Assembly: GCA_002371315.1 (NCBI GenBank) | Contig: DFHL01000006.1 | Span: 1 to 13,365 of the forward strand | Length of the DNA: 13,365 nucleotides | Direction: 5' to 3' | Source of the DNA: Bacteroidales bacterium UBA3724 | GTDB lineage: Bacteria > Bacteroidota > Bacteroidia > Bacteroidales > P3 | Shown here: in pieces, positions 7,082-13,157 of the stretch | Numbering within the stretch: position 1 is the first letter of the stretch | How the letters are laid out: every line of letters begins with the position of its first letter | Translations under genes and position numbers: made by a program | The notes under the pieces: model-generated | What the model was told of the DNA's origin: nothing | Databases searched by the model: none | Seen by the model: only the letters and a program-made list of their open reading frames with translations

Positions 7082-8106
7082 ATGCAGGATTAGTGATATA
7101 CAATGATTTTGCCCTGCGTGAATACAACACGTTCGGCATAGAATGCACAGCATCGAGGTTTGTCGCGCTGCGGTCGGGCGAGGATTATGCCGACTTGTTG
7201 CGTTCCGGCCTTTTGCGCGAAAGTCCTTTTTTCATTCTTGGCGGCGGCAGCAATGTGGTTTTGCCCGACACATATGACGGCGTGATTGTGCATCCTGCCA
7301 ACAAGGGCATCCGCCTGCTGGAATGCGTCGACGGAAGGTGCCTTGTCGAGGCGGAGGCTGGCGAGAAATGGGCCGACTTTGTCGACTATAGCATCGCCCA
7401 GGGATGGTATGGGCTCGAGAATCTGGCTGCAATCCCCGGCTGTGTCGGTGCCGCTCCTGTCCAGAATGTGGGAGCCTATGGCAAAGAGGCTAAGGATGTC
7501 GTACGCCGGGTGCATTGCTTTGATATTGAGAAAGGAACGGAATGCTGGATTGATGCGGCAGACTGTGGTTCCGGTTACCGCTGGTCGCGCTTCAAAGGCG
7601 AATGGAAAGACCGCTATCTGATAGACCGTGTCGTTTTTTCGTTGAGCAGCGAGTTCCATCCTGATGTTACATACAAGGCTTTGGCTGTTGCCCTCGACGA
7701 ACGGGGGATTGCCAATCCTACGGCACGCCAACTGGCTGATACCGTAACAGCGCTGCGCGACTCGAAACTGCCTAACCCGTCGACAATTGGCAGTGCGGGA
7801 AGCTTTTTCAAGAACCCTATAGTCACCGACAGCGTTTATGAGGACTTGAAGACGGCAAATCCTGATATTGTCGCTTTCCCTGTCGACGATGGCCACTACA
7901 AGCTTGCTGCCGGTTGGCTGATAGAGCACTGTGGATGGAAAGGCCGTTCGCTTGGCCGTGCCGGGGTGTATGAAAAGCAGGCCCTTGTCCTTGTCAACCG
8001 CGGCGGGTGCAGCGGCGACGATGTGTGCCGGTTGGCCAATGCTGTCGTTGCCGATGTTGAGGCCCGCTTTGGGGTTCACCTTGAATGCGAGGCTATTTTT
8101 GTGTGA
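7078..8106 (+). CDS. murB: UDP-N-acetylenolpyruvoylglucosamine reductase
   Basis: MurB is the FAD- and NADPH-dependent cytoplasmic enzyme that reduces UDP-GlcNAc-enolpyruvate to UDP-MurNAc, the second committed step of peptidoglycan precursor synthesis. The 342-residue product has the FAD-binding region with NTFGI (17-21), ILGGGSNVVL (53-62) and IPGCVGAAPVQNVGAYG (119-135). The substrate/catalytic motifs are GYRWSRFK (166-173, Arg168), GSAGSFFKNP with the proton-donor Ser242, and the C-terminal LECEAIFV with the catalytic Glu (336 or 338). Presence of the YRxSxF-type segment and length fit type I MurB, as in E. coli. Its ATG overlaps the TGA of the NTPase-CYTH gene, so the two are translationally linked. 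No SD is visible apart from upstream coding purines. Confidence 0.96.
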   Translation: MNAGLVIYNDFALREYNTFGIECTASRFVALRSGEDYADLLRSGLLRESPFFILGGGSNVVLPDTYDGVIVHPANKGIRLLECVDGRCLVEAEAGEKWADFVDYSIAQGWYGLENLAAIPGCVGAAPVQNVGAYGKEAKDVVRRVHCFDIEKGTECWIDAADCGSGYRWSRFKGEWKDRYLIDRVVFSLSSEFHPDVTYKALAVALDERGIANPTARQLADTVTALRDSKLPNPSTIGSAGSFFKNPIVTDSVYEDLKTANPDIVAFPVDDGHYKLAAGWLIEHCGWKGRSLGRAGVYEKQALVLVNRGGCSGDDVCRLANAVVADVEARFGVHLECEAIFV

Positions 8107-8148
8107 AGTTAATTTCGATTGTTAAAGAATTAAAACATAAATATATAA

Positions 8149-8757
8149 ATGCACGATTACGAAAAATTCTGGCAGTGGTTTGCCGACAATAACGAGCGTC
8201 TGACGATGCTCGGCGATCTGGAAGAGAAGGAGCAGCAGTCGCTATTGGACGAACTGCAGCGCCAGCTCGATGCCTATTGCGAGGGTATGACCTACGAAAT
8301 CGGCGAACCTACGCCGTCGGGACGGACCCTTACTTTTTCGGCAGAAGGCGATACGGATCTGTTCCGCTATGTGGTTGAATTGGTCGACAATGCCCCCGAT
8401 TTGGACTGGTGGGAGTTCGTCGCTTTCAAACAGCCCAAAGGTACAGACCTGAAGGTGACTTTCGACAAGTACCATTTCGAAACCAAACAGCTGTATTTTA
8501 TGCAACTGGAAAGCGAGGAGGAGCCAGACATACTGGGCATCCGCGTCGCTTTGCCAAACCCTGTTGCCGACGATGACGACCAGCTGGTGGGCGTATATGT
8601 CACCATTGAGGCAATGATCGGCGAGTTCGACTGTGCCACGCTGATAGGCTACCTCGACACTTGTGCCATTCCCAAAGAGCCCTTCAAGGCTGGCTTCCGT
8701 CCGCTTGACGATTTGCCGGAATTCATCGAATGGTTCAAGCGGCAGCGCGACAAGTAA
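8149..8757 (+). CDS. Conserved hypothetical acidic protein
   Basis: I do not recognise a named family, although the layout resembles hypothetical proteins I associate with Bacteroidetes. The 202-residue product is soluble and strongly acidic (runs such as ESEEEPD and DDDD), with no signal peptide or membrane segment. A helical N-terminus rich in Trp, Phe and Glu/Gln (1-45) precedes a mixed alpha/beta part with the aromatic segment DLDWWEFVAFKQPKG (84-98). It ends in a helix FIEWFKRQRDK. No catalytic motif is obvious. It follows murB by 42 AT-rich bases, on the same strand, so it may be co-transcribed, and it is followed by a gap with a candidate promoter for purA. Real coding status is supported by codon use like its neighbours and by the clean gaps on both sides. 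Confidence 0.75.
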   Translation: MHDYEKFWQWFADNNERLTMLGDLEEKEQQSLLDELQRQLDAYCEGMTYEIGEPTPSGRTLTFSAEGDTDLFRYVVELVDNAPDLDWWEFVAFKQPKGTDLKVTFDKYHFETKQLYFMQLESEEEPDILGIRVALPNPVADDDDQLVGVYVTIEAMIGEFDCATLIGYLDTCAIPKEPFKAGFRPLDDLPEFIEWFKRQRDK

Positions 8758-8804
8758 CAGAACTGCGTGAATAGGGAGCTTTAGAAGCATAAAAAAACTC
8801 CATA

Positions 8805-8837
8805 TTGTGGCTGTTTTCAAAAAAATTCGTATCTTCG
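8805..8837 (+). promoter_or_regulatory. Candidate promoter for purA
   Basis: TATCTTCG at 8830-8837 matches the Bacteroidetes -7 consensus TAnnTTTG in seven of eight positions. A TTG at 8805-8807 could act as the -33 element, but its 22-base spacing is slightly long. Transcription would start near 8844, giving an AT-rich leader of about 74 bases before the purA ATG, with no visible SD. A second near-match, TATCTTTT, lies at about 8880 but lacks a -33 partner. Confidence 0.45.
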
Positions 8838-8917
8838 TGACGTTTTTGAAGCATCGGCAATGAACATTTTGTTGATGTATATCTTTTAAAAAGAAACAAA
8901 TATAAAAAAATACAGAA

Positions 8918-10213
8918 ATGAGTAAAGTAGATGTTTTGTTAGGATTGCAGTGGGGCGACGAGGGTAAAGGCAAGATTGTCGATGTCCTCACACCGGATTA
9001 TGATGTCATAGCCCGTTTCCAGGGTGGCCCGAATGCTGGCCATACCCTCGAGTTCAACGGCATCAAGCACGTGCTCCATATCATTCCTTCAGGCATATTC
9101 CACAAAGAGAAACTGAATGTCATAGGCAACGGTGTCCTTATCGAACCGGCCATATTCAATGAAGAGGTCGAAGCGTTGCGGCAAAAGAATGTCGAACCGA
9201 CGGAGAATCTTTATATTTCCAAGAAGGCTCACCTTATCCTGCCGTCGCATCGCTTGCTTGATGCCGCCAACGAGCAGGCCAAAGGCAACGCCAAGATCGG
9301 GTCGACCCTTAAAGGCATCGGACCTGCCTACACCGACAAGATTGCACGCACGGGTATCCGCGTGGGCGACATTATGGAGTTTGATTTCCGTGAAAAATAC
9401 CAGTTGCTCAAGTTCCAGCACCTGCAGATTGCCAAGATGTTGAAGTACGATGTCGAGTCGTTCCGCATCGGAGGACTGTCGCTTGACGAGTACGAGGTGC
9501 GCTGGATGGAATCGCTTGAAACACTGCGCAAATTCAAGCTCATCAATAGCGAGTATTTCATCAACAATTGCCTGAAAGAGGGCAAGCGTGTCCTTGCAGA
9601 AGGTGCCCAGGGCTCGATGCTCGACATCGATTTCGGCTCATATCCGTTCGTGACGTCGTCGTCGACCATTACGGCTGGCGTTTGCTCCGGCCTTGGCGTG
9701 GCCCCGTCGTCGATAGGACGCGTAATGGGCATCACCAAAGCCTATTGCACCCGTGTCGGTGCAGGTCCGTTCCCTACCGAACTGTTTGATGCTACGGGAC
9801 ATACACTTTGCGAGCTGGGCCACGAATTTGGTGCTACCACGGGACGCGCCCGTCGCTGCGGCTGGATCGACATCCCCGCTCTGCGCTACGCCTGTATGCT
9901 CAATGGTGTCACCGACCTCATCGTCACAAAACCCGACGTGATGAACGACTTTGATGAAGTCAAGATGTGTGTCAGCTACGTTATCAACGATAAAGAGACG
10001 GAAGAAATCCCGTTCGAGTTCAACGAGGTGGAAATCAGGCCGAAGCTCGTCGCCTTCGAGGGATGGAAACACAGCCTTGGCAGTGCCAAAAACTACGACA
10101 GCCTGCCTCCACAGTTGTTGGCTTATCTCTCTGCAATCGAGCTTCGTACGGGTGTGCGCATTATGGCCGTATCCGTAAGCCCCGACCGCAAAGACGTGCT
10201 TTTCAGAAGCTAA
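8918..10213 (+). CDS. purA: Adenylosuccinate synthetase
   Basis: PurA joins IMP and aspartate using GTP to make adenylosuccinate, the first committed step from IMP to AMP, in the cytoplasm as a homodimer. The 431 residues are of typical length. Signatures are LQWGDEGKGK (10-19) with the catalytic Asp at 14, GGPNAGHT (36-43) with the catalytic His42, KGIGPAYTDK, EGAQGSMLDIDFGSYPFVTS and RARRCGWID. The guanine-contacting segment is TKPDVMNDF, where many homologues have TKLDVL; this Pro is noted under findings. It stands alone between two gaps of more than 120 bases and probably forms its own transcription unit. Confidence 0.97.
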   Translation: MSKVDVLLGLQWGDEGKGKIVDVLTPDYDVIARFQGGPNAGHTLEFNGIKHVLHIIPSGIFHKEKLNVIGNGVLIEPAIFNEEVEALRQKNVEPTENLYISKKAHLILPSHRLLDAANEQAKGNAKIGSTLKGIGPAYTDKIARTGIRVGDIMEFDFREKYQLLKFQHLQIAKMLKYDVESFRIGGLSLDEYEVRWMESLETLRKFKLINSEYFINNCLKEGKRVLAEGAQGSMLDIDFGSYPFVTSSSTITAGVCSGLGVAPSSIGRVMGITKAYCTRVGAGPFPTELFDATGHTLCELGHEFGATTGRARRCGWIDIPALRYACMLNGVTDLIVTKPDVMNDFDEVKMCVSYVINDKETEEIPFEFNEVEIRPKLVAFEGWKHSLGSAKNYDSLPPQLLAYLSAIELRTGVRIMAVSVSPDRKDVLFRS

Positions 10214-10337
10214 TAGCCTGATAAACGAAACAAAAAAGACCGTTCTGCGTATAATAAATTTATCATTATGCCGTTATGGAACGAAAAAACAAACGGCAAA
10301 TGCAATAAACGTAACGGTTGTTTGACTAAATAAATAA

Positions 10338-11390
10338 ATGACACAAATGAAACGACTCTTTCTTGCAGCATTGATGTGCCTGCCCCTGCTGGCAGCTGCG
10401 CAGACAAAGGTTAAAGAGACCGAAGTGCCCAAATCAGTCCTTCTGGCTCTTGAAAAGACATACGAATCGTATAAGGTCAAGACTTGGTACCAGGCTCCGG
10501 GACAATACATTGCCGAGTTTGTCACCGACGGGCAGAATGGCCGCTGCTATTTCACCGCTAACGGTGACTGGCAGTACAGTTCGTTCCCCGTGGCTCTCGA
10601 GGAGTGCCCCACGATGATGAACACCTATTTCGTCAACAATTACCCTGGCTATCGCATCAAAAGCACCGAGTATGTCGAGGAAATGAGCGGCGATAACTAT
10701 TATCGTATGGTCATCGTCAAGAAGGGCTTGGGCTCTGCCGACTGCGAGATGATTTTCGACACTCGTGGCAAGCTGCAGCGCTCTACGGCTCCCGACCCCG
10801 ATGTGGTGAAGAAAGACTATTACACCCATTCCAATCCCGAAGATGTGACCAGCGACGAGGAAACGTCGAAGACCAAGAAATCGAACAAGAAACGTTCCAA
10901 ACCCGTCGAGGATGTTCCTGAAGTCGAGGCCTTCGAGCCTTCGCAGGCCATCGCTGCCAACTTTGCCAAACGCTATCCTGCCACGCGTCTCAGCGCAGGT
11001 CCAGACTGGTACGAGCGTTCGGGCGACGAGTGTGTGGCCTACTATGCCAACAATCAGAAGAACAAGTTCGAGGCTGTCTATAGTATGAGCGAGGAAAAGC
11101 TCATCAAGACGGGCAAGGTACTTGCCAAGGATCGCTACACCAGCGCTATCCTTAAATACCTCAACGAGAAATACAAAGGCGAGAAATACCGTGTCGAAAA
11201 GATGGTGGTCTATGAGTTTGACGCCAAGTACCGTGGCGCTGACGGCAAAAAGCCCAAACCCTATACCTACGTGGTTGTCAGCCAGAAAGCCTCGGGTCAC
11301 AAGCTGAAATACACACGTATGGAATTCGACAATACGGGCAAGTTCACCGGCCTTCTGGCCCAGCCCCTCGATCCTCGCGACGTGCAATAG
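10338..11390 (+). CDS. Secreted PepSY-like (BLIP-like fold) protein
   Basis: This 350-residue protein has an N-terminal signal peptide (MKRLFLAALMCLPLLAAAQ, cleavage near residue 21-22), so it is exported to the periplasm or beyond. The mature part looks like two copies of a PepSY-like / putative beta-lactamase-inhibitor-like module: copy one at about 28-150 and copy two at about 200-338. Each pairs helices (VLLALEKTY; AIAANFAKRYP; AILKYLNEKY) with beta strands ending in an EMIFDTRGKL or RMEFDNTGKF strand. A charged low-complexity linker (about 168-198) with Lys-rich and Glu-rich stretches joins them. No lipobox is seen. An in-frame ATG at 10347 starts directly with the signal and may be the real start. 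Function unknown; such proteins are common in Bacteroidetes and may bind peptides or envelope partners. Confidence 0.8.
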   Translation: MTQMKRLFLAALMCLPLLAAAQTKVKETEVPKSVLLALEKTYESYKVKTWYQAPGQYIAEFVTDGQNGRCYFTANGDWQYSSFPVALEECPTMMNTYFVNNYPGYRIKSTEYVEEMSGDNYYRMVIVKKGLGSADCEMIFDTRGKLQRSTAPDPDVVKKDYYTHSNPEDVTSDEETSKTKKSNKKRSKPVEDVPEVEAFEPSQAIAANFAKRYPATRLSAGPDWYERSGDECVAYYANNQKNKFEAVYSMSEEKLIKTGKVLAKDRYTSAILKYLNEKYKGEKYRVEKMVVYEFDAKYRGADGKKPKPYTYVVVSQKASGHKLKYTRMEFDNTGKFTGLLAQPLDPRDVQ

Positions 11391-11401
11391 TGGTCGTATC
11401 C

Positions 11402-11448
11402 AAAAAAAGAAAAGCTGTCACATCTGATGTGGCAGCTTTTCTTTTTTT
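11402..11448. terminator. Bidirectional intrinsic terminator
   Basis: A 22-base-pair inverted repeat has arms 11402-11423 and 11427-11448 with a 3-base loop (CTG). Its core is GAAAAGCTGTCACAT, flanked by seven A's on one side and eight T's on the other, so a U run follows the stem in both directions. On the plus strand every position pairs, with one G-U wobble; on the minus strand that pair becomes one A-C mismatch. It lies between the convergent PepSY-like and nitroreductase genes and overlaps the nitroreductase stop codon. Confidence 0.92.
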
Positions 11449-12194
11449 TACTGGTTCATCATTCCGGCTTGCTCGACGAATTCCAGAAGCGCCTTACTGA
11501 TGGCGACGTTGTCTTTCTTCGGATAGCGTATCTTGGTGAATATTTCGGCCAGGTTGCGTGTTCCGTTCTTGCGCACCATCTCCTGATTGAAGGGAAACTC
11601 TTCGCGAACCTGATGCACGCGTCTGATGTCGTCGTCGCTGTAGTCGTGGTATTTCTCCTGATGCACGATGCCTTCAAGCGGCAGGCGCTCGCTCAGGGCG
11701 GGCTCCTCGTCGGGATAGCCCATACACAGCGTTATGACGGGCACGACCCCTTTGGGCAGTTCAAGCAGCTCGGCTATTGCCTTGGTGTTGTACATCACGG
11801 TGCCCAGATAGCAGAAGCCAAGCCCTTCGCTTTCGGCGGCTATGCAGATGTTTTGGGCCGCCAGCGACGCGTCGACGGTGCCGGCCATAAGCCACAGGAA
11901 GTTGTCGTAAGGCTCGTCGCATCCGCTCAAACGGCACCAGTGGTGGTAGCGGTTCACGTCCACGCAGATCGTGAGGAACGCCGGCGCAGTGGCCCCTTGC
12001 CCGAAGTGCAGCTTGGATAGGGATGCGACGTTCTCGCTGTCCTGAGTTACAATTATGCTGTAAATCTGCATATTCCCAGTATTCGAGGCTCGCAATCCGC
12101 ATTCCAGGATGCGGTTCATTTTTTCCTTCTCTATCGGGCGGCTTTTGAATTTGCGTATGCTGCGGTGGCTGTTGATAAGGTCTATGGTTGTCAT
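11448..12194 (-). CDS. Nitroreductase family flavoprotein (NfsA/FRP-like)
   Basis: This 248-residue cytoplasmic enzyme belongs to the FMN-dependent nitroreductase family, which reduces nitroaromatics, quinones or flavins with NAD(P)H. Its N-terminus has the FMN-contacting HRSIRKFKSRPI (10-21), followed by GLRASNTGNMQ (33-43), a middle segment with TVDASLAAQNICIAAESEGLGFCYLG typical of the central helix and second flavin-binding region, and the NfsA-style loop MGYPDEEPALSERLPLEGIVHQEKY. The C-terminal extension with FTKIRYPKKDN also fits NfsA/FRP proteins. The TAA stop is overlapped by the shared terminator with the convergent PepSY-like gene. Its upstream region is a repeat field with a promoter-like palindrome (see 12217-12255). 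The leader just before the ATG is a run of seven A's. Confidence 0.9.
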   Translation of the reverse strand: MTTIDLINSHRSIRKFKSRPIEKEKMNRILECGLRASNTGNMQIYSIIVTQDSENVASLSKLHFGQGATAPAFLTICVDVNRYHHWCRLSGCDEPYDNFLWLMAGTVDASLAAQNICIAAESEGLGFCYLGTVMYNTKAIAELLELPKGVVPVITLCMGYPDEEPALSERLPLEGIVHQEKYHDYSDDDIRRVHQVREEFPFNQEMVRKNGTRNLAEIFTKIRYPKKDNVAISKALLEFVEQAGMMNQ

Positions 12195-12216
12195 TTTTTT
12201 TGTGGGTAGTAATTTG

Positions 12217-12255
12217 TTTATAATGTATGTTTGTAATCAGTCAAATTTATTTGAC
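12217..12255 (-). promoter_or_regulatory. Candidate promoter and operator-like palindrome for the nitroreductase
   Basis: A perfect palindrome GTCAAATTTATTTGAC lies at 12240-12255 (6-base arms, 4-base centre). Read on the minus strand it contains TAAATTTG, an exact match to the Bacteroidetes -7 consensus, but with no TTTG at -33. It also supplies TTGACT, which stands 16 bases before TATAAA (12217-12222), a sigma70-like pair. Either arrangement would start transcription 16-40 bases before the nitroreductase ATG. The palindrome overlapping a core element suggests repressor control. I cannot choose between the two readings. Confidence 0.4.
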
Positions 12256-12462
12256 ATTTATGGTAATTCACGGACATTTACGGACATTCACGTTCTAAAA
12301 AAGAAATTGCTGATAATTGCTGTTTAATTGCTGATAATTGCTGTTAAGTAATCAGTCAAATTTATTTGACATTTATGGTAATTCACGGACATTTACGGAC
12401 ATTCACGTTCTAAAAAAGAAATTGCTGATAATTGCTGTTTAATTGCTGATAATTGCTGTTAA
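12233..12462. repeat. Perfect 115-bp tandem duplication
   Basis: The 115 bases at 12233-12347 are repeated without any difference at 12348-12462. Each copy starts with GTAATCAG and holds the palindrome GTCAAATTTATTTGAC, then four 10-base units of the ATTYACGGAC type, then four units of AATTGCTGAT/AATTGCTGTTT. The unit boundary places the TATAAA-like element of the nitroreductase promoter outside the duplication, so only the palindrome and upstream repeats are doubled. Perfect identity implies a recent event or active homogenisation. Confidence 0.97.
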
Positions 12463-12596
12463 AAGATAAAAATAATATCTGGTTAATTGCTGTTTAATTG
12501 CTGTTTAATTGCTGTTAAAAAATGATTCCTGGTTAATTCCTGTCAAATTTCTGGTAATTCCTGTTAAAAACTGAAAGATAATTACTGGAAACCTCT
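12463..12596. repeat. Degenerate 10-11 bp repeats (AATTGCTGTTT and AATTCCTGTT)
   Basis: After the duplication the repeats continue in weaker form. Two AATTGCTGTTT units (12485-12506) and one AATTGCTGTT unit (12507-12516) are followed by variants such as AATTCCTGTC, AATTTCTGGT, AATTCCTGTT and AATTACTGG up to about 12590. A small AGATA/TATCT hairpin sits at 12464-12480. Together with 12195-12462 this makes a gene-free stretch of about 400 bases between two minus-strand genes. I see no open reading frame of substance in it. Confidence 0.75.
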
Positions 12597-12845
12597 TTAT
12601 CTTATCTCCTTCATCAGGTTATCGTTCACATCCAGAGGCTGGTAGGGGTGGCGTTTGCGGTCGGAACAGTTCCCGTCAAAGCGCTCGGCGCAGACGCAAC
12701 CTGTGCGCTTGCCGCTGTAGGGGTCCATACCGGCACAGTGGCGTTTCAGTTCGCCGCGATGCACCAACGTCTTGATGCTCAGTCCGGCAAGGCATAGCAG
12801 GACTATGCCTAGAGTCAGTATGAAAACAAGAATCAGTGTATTCAT
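12597..12845 (-). CDS. Small cysteine-rich single-pass membrane protein, NqrM-like layout
   Basis: The 82-residue product has one N-terminal membrane helix (about 3-25), then a basic linker and a soluble tail with four spaced cysteines (Cys37, Cys50, Cys52, Cys60) arranged as C-x12-C-x-C-x7-C. This layout, a short membrane anchor followed by a CxG...CxC...C cluster, recalls NqrM, the small factor needed for assembly of the Na+-translocating NADH:quinone reductase. Spacing differs and no nqr genes are in view, so this is a suggestion only. The cysteines could hold Fe, Zn or a disulfide. The start ATG has an AT-rich leader and no SD. No separate promoter is evident between the tRNA terminator and this gene, so read-through from the tRNA unit is possible. 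Confidence 0.65.
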   Translation of the reverse strand: MNTLILVFILTLGIVLLCLAGLSIKTLVHRGELKRHCAGMDPYSGKRTGCVCAERFDGNCSDRKRHPYQPLDVNDNLMKEIR

Positions 12846-12870
12846 TATTTATTTTATTCCGTTTATATAA

Positions 12871-12908
12871 CTAAAATAGGGTTACAATATTGTATCGTAA
12901 CCCTATTT
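12871..12908 (-). terminator. Terminator of the tRNA-Asn unit
   Basis: A perfect 12-base-pair stem (AAATAGGGTTAC at 12874-12885 and its complement at 12897-12908) encloses an 11-base loop. On the minus strand it is followed by TTTTAG. It lies just past the second transcribed tRNA gene and before the small membrane protein, and so would end the tRNA transcript or reduce read-through. The short T run suggests it may be leaky. Confidence 0.75.
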
Positions 12909-12915
12909 AAATTTG

Positions 12916-12989
12916 CTCCCCAAGCAGGACTTGAACCTGCGACCCCCTGATTAACAGTCAGGTGCTCTAACCAACTGAGCTATTGAGGA
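12916..12989 (-). tRNA. tRNA-Asn (anticodon GTT), copy 2
   Basis: The 74-base cloverleaf is complete. The acceptor stem is TCCTCAA with TTGGGGA (one G-U pair), followed by discriminator G. The D arm is GCTCAGTTGGTTAGAGC. The anticodon stem CCTGA/TCAGG encloses loop CTGTTAA with anticodon GTT. The T arm is GCAGG TTCAAGT CCTGC. The 3' CCA is not encoded (CAA follows the discriminator). It is identical to the copy at 13027-13100 and lies 37 bases downstream of it in the direction of transcription. Confidence 0.97.
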
Positions 12990-13026
12990 ATGTCCCTTTT
13001 GATTTGGACTTTCTTTGTCCTCTTCG

Positions 13027-13100
13027 CTCCCCAAGCAGGACTTGAACCTGCGACCCCCTGATTAACAGTCAGGTGCTCTAACCAACTGAGCTATTGAGGA
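13027..13100 (-). tRNA. tRNA-Asn (anticodon GTT), copy 1
   Basis: This gene is base-for-base identical to the downstream copy, with the same acceptor, D, anticodon (GTT) and T arms and no encoded CCA. It is the promoter-proximal member of the pair: the promoter at 13127-13157 would start transcription about 20 bases before its 5' end. The 37-base spacer between the two copies holds a weak GGAC/GTCC hairpin that could help processing. Confidence 0.97.
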
Positions 13101-13126
13101 ATGTTTTCGTCTTACGAAATCAGCTG

Positions 13127-13157
13127 CAAAAGTACTGCTTTTTTGCGATATGGCAAA
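13127..13157 (-). promoter_or_regulatory. Promoter of the tRNA-Asn pair
   Basis: On the minus strand TTTG (13154-13157) is followed by exactly 19 bases and then TACTTTTG (13127-13134), a full match to the Bacteroidetes sigma-ABfr consensus TTTG-N19-TAnnTTTG. It is the best promoter in the window and supports the taxonomic assignment. An A/T-rich tract (AAAATTTT-like, 13155-13175) lies upstream like an UP element. Confidence 0.88.

Noticed and set aside
10241..10283. Possible hairpin after purA (CGTTC...GAACG with ATAAATTTAT centre)
   Set aside because: Pairing is broken by several mismatches, and no T run follows on the plus strand, so I do not call a terminator.
12109..12327. Plus-strand open frame of 72 codons across the nitroreductase start and first repeat copy
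   Set aside because: It overlaps the nitroreductase in antisense and is stopped by the repeat; no motif or leader supports it.
12916..13100. Two identical 74-base units with a 37-base spacer as a CRISPR-like repeat
   Set aside because: Both units are complete tRNA-Asn genes; there are only two and they fold as cloverleaves.
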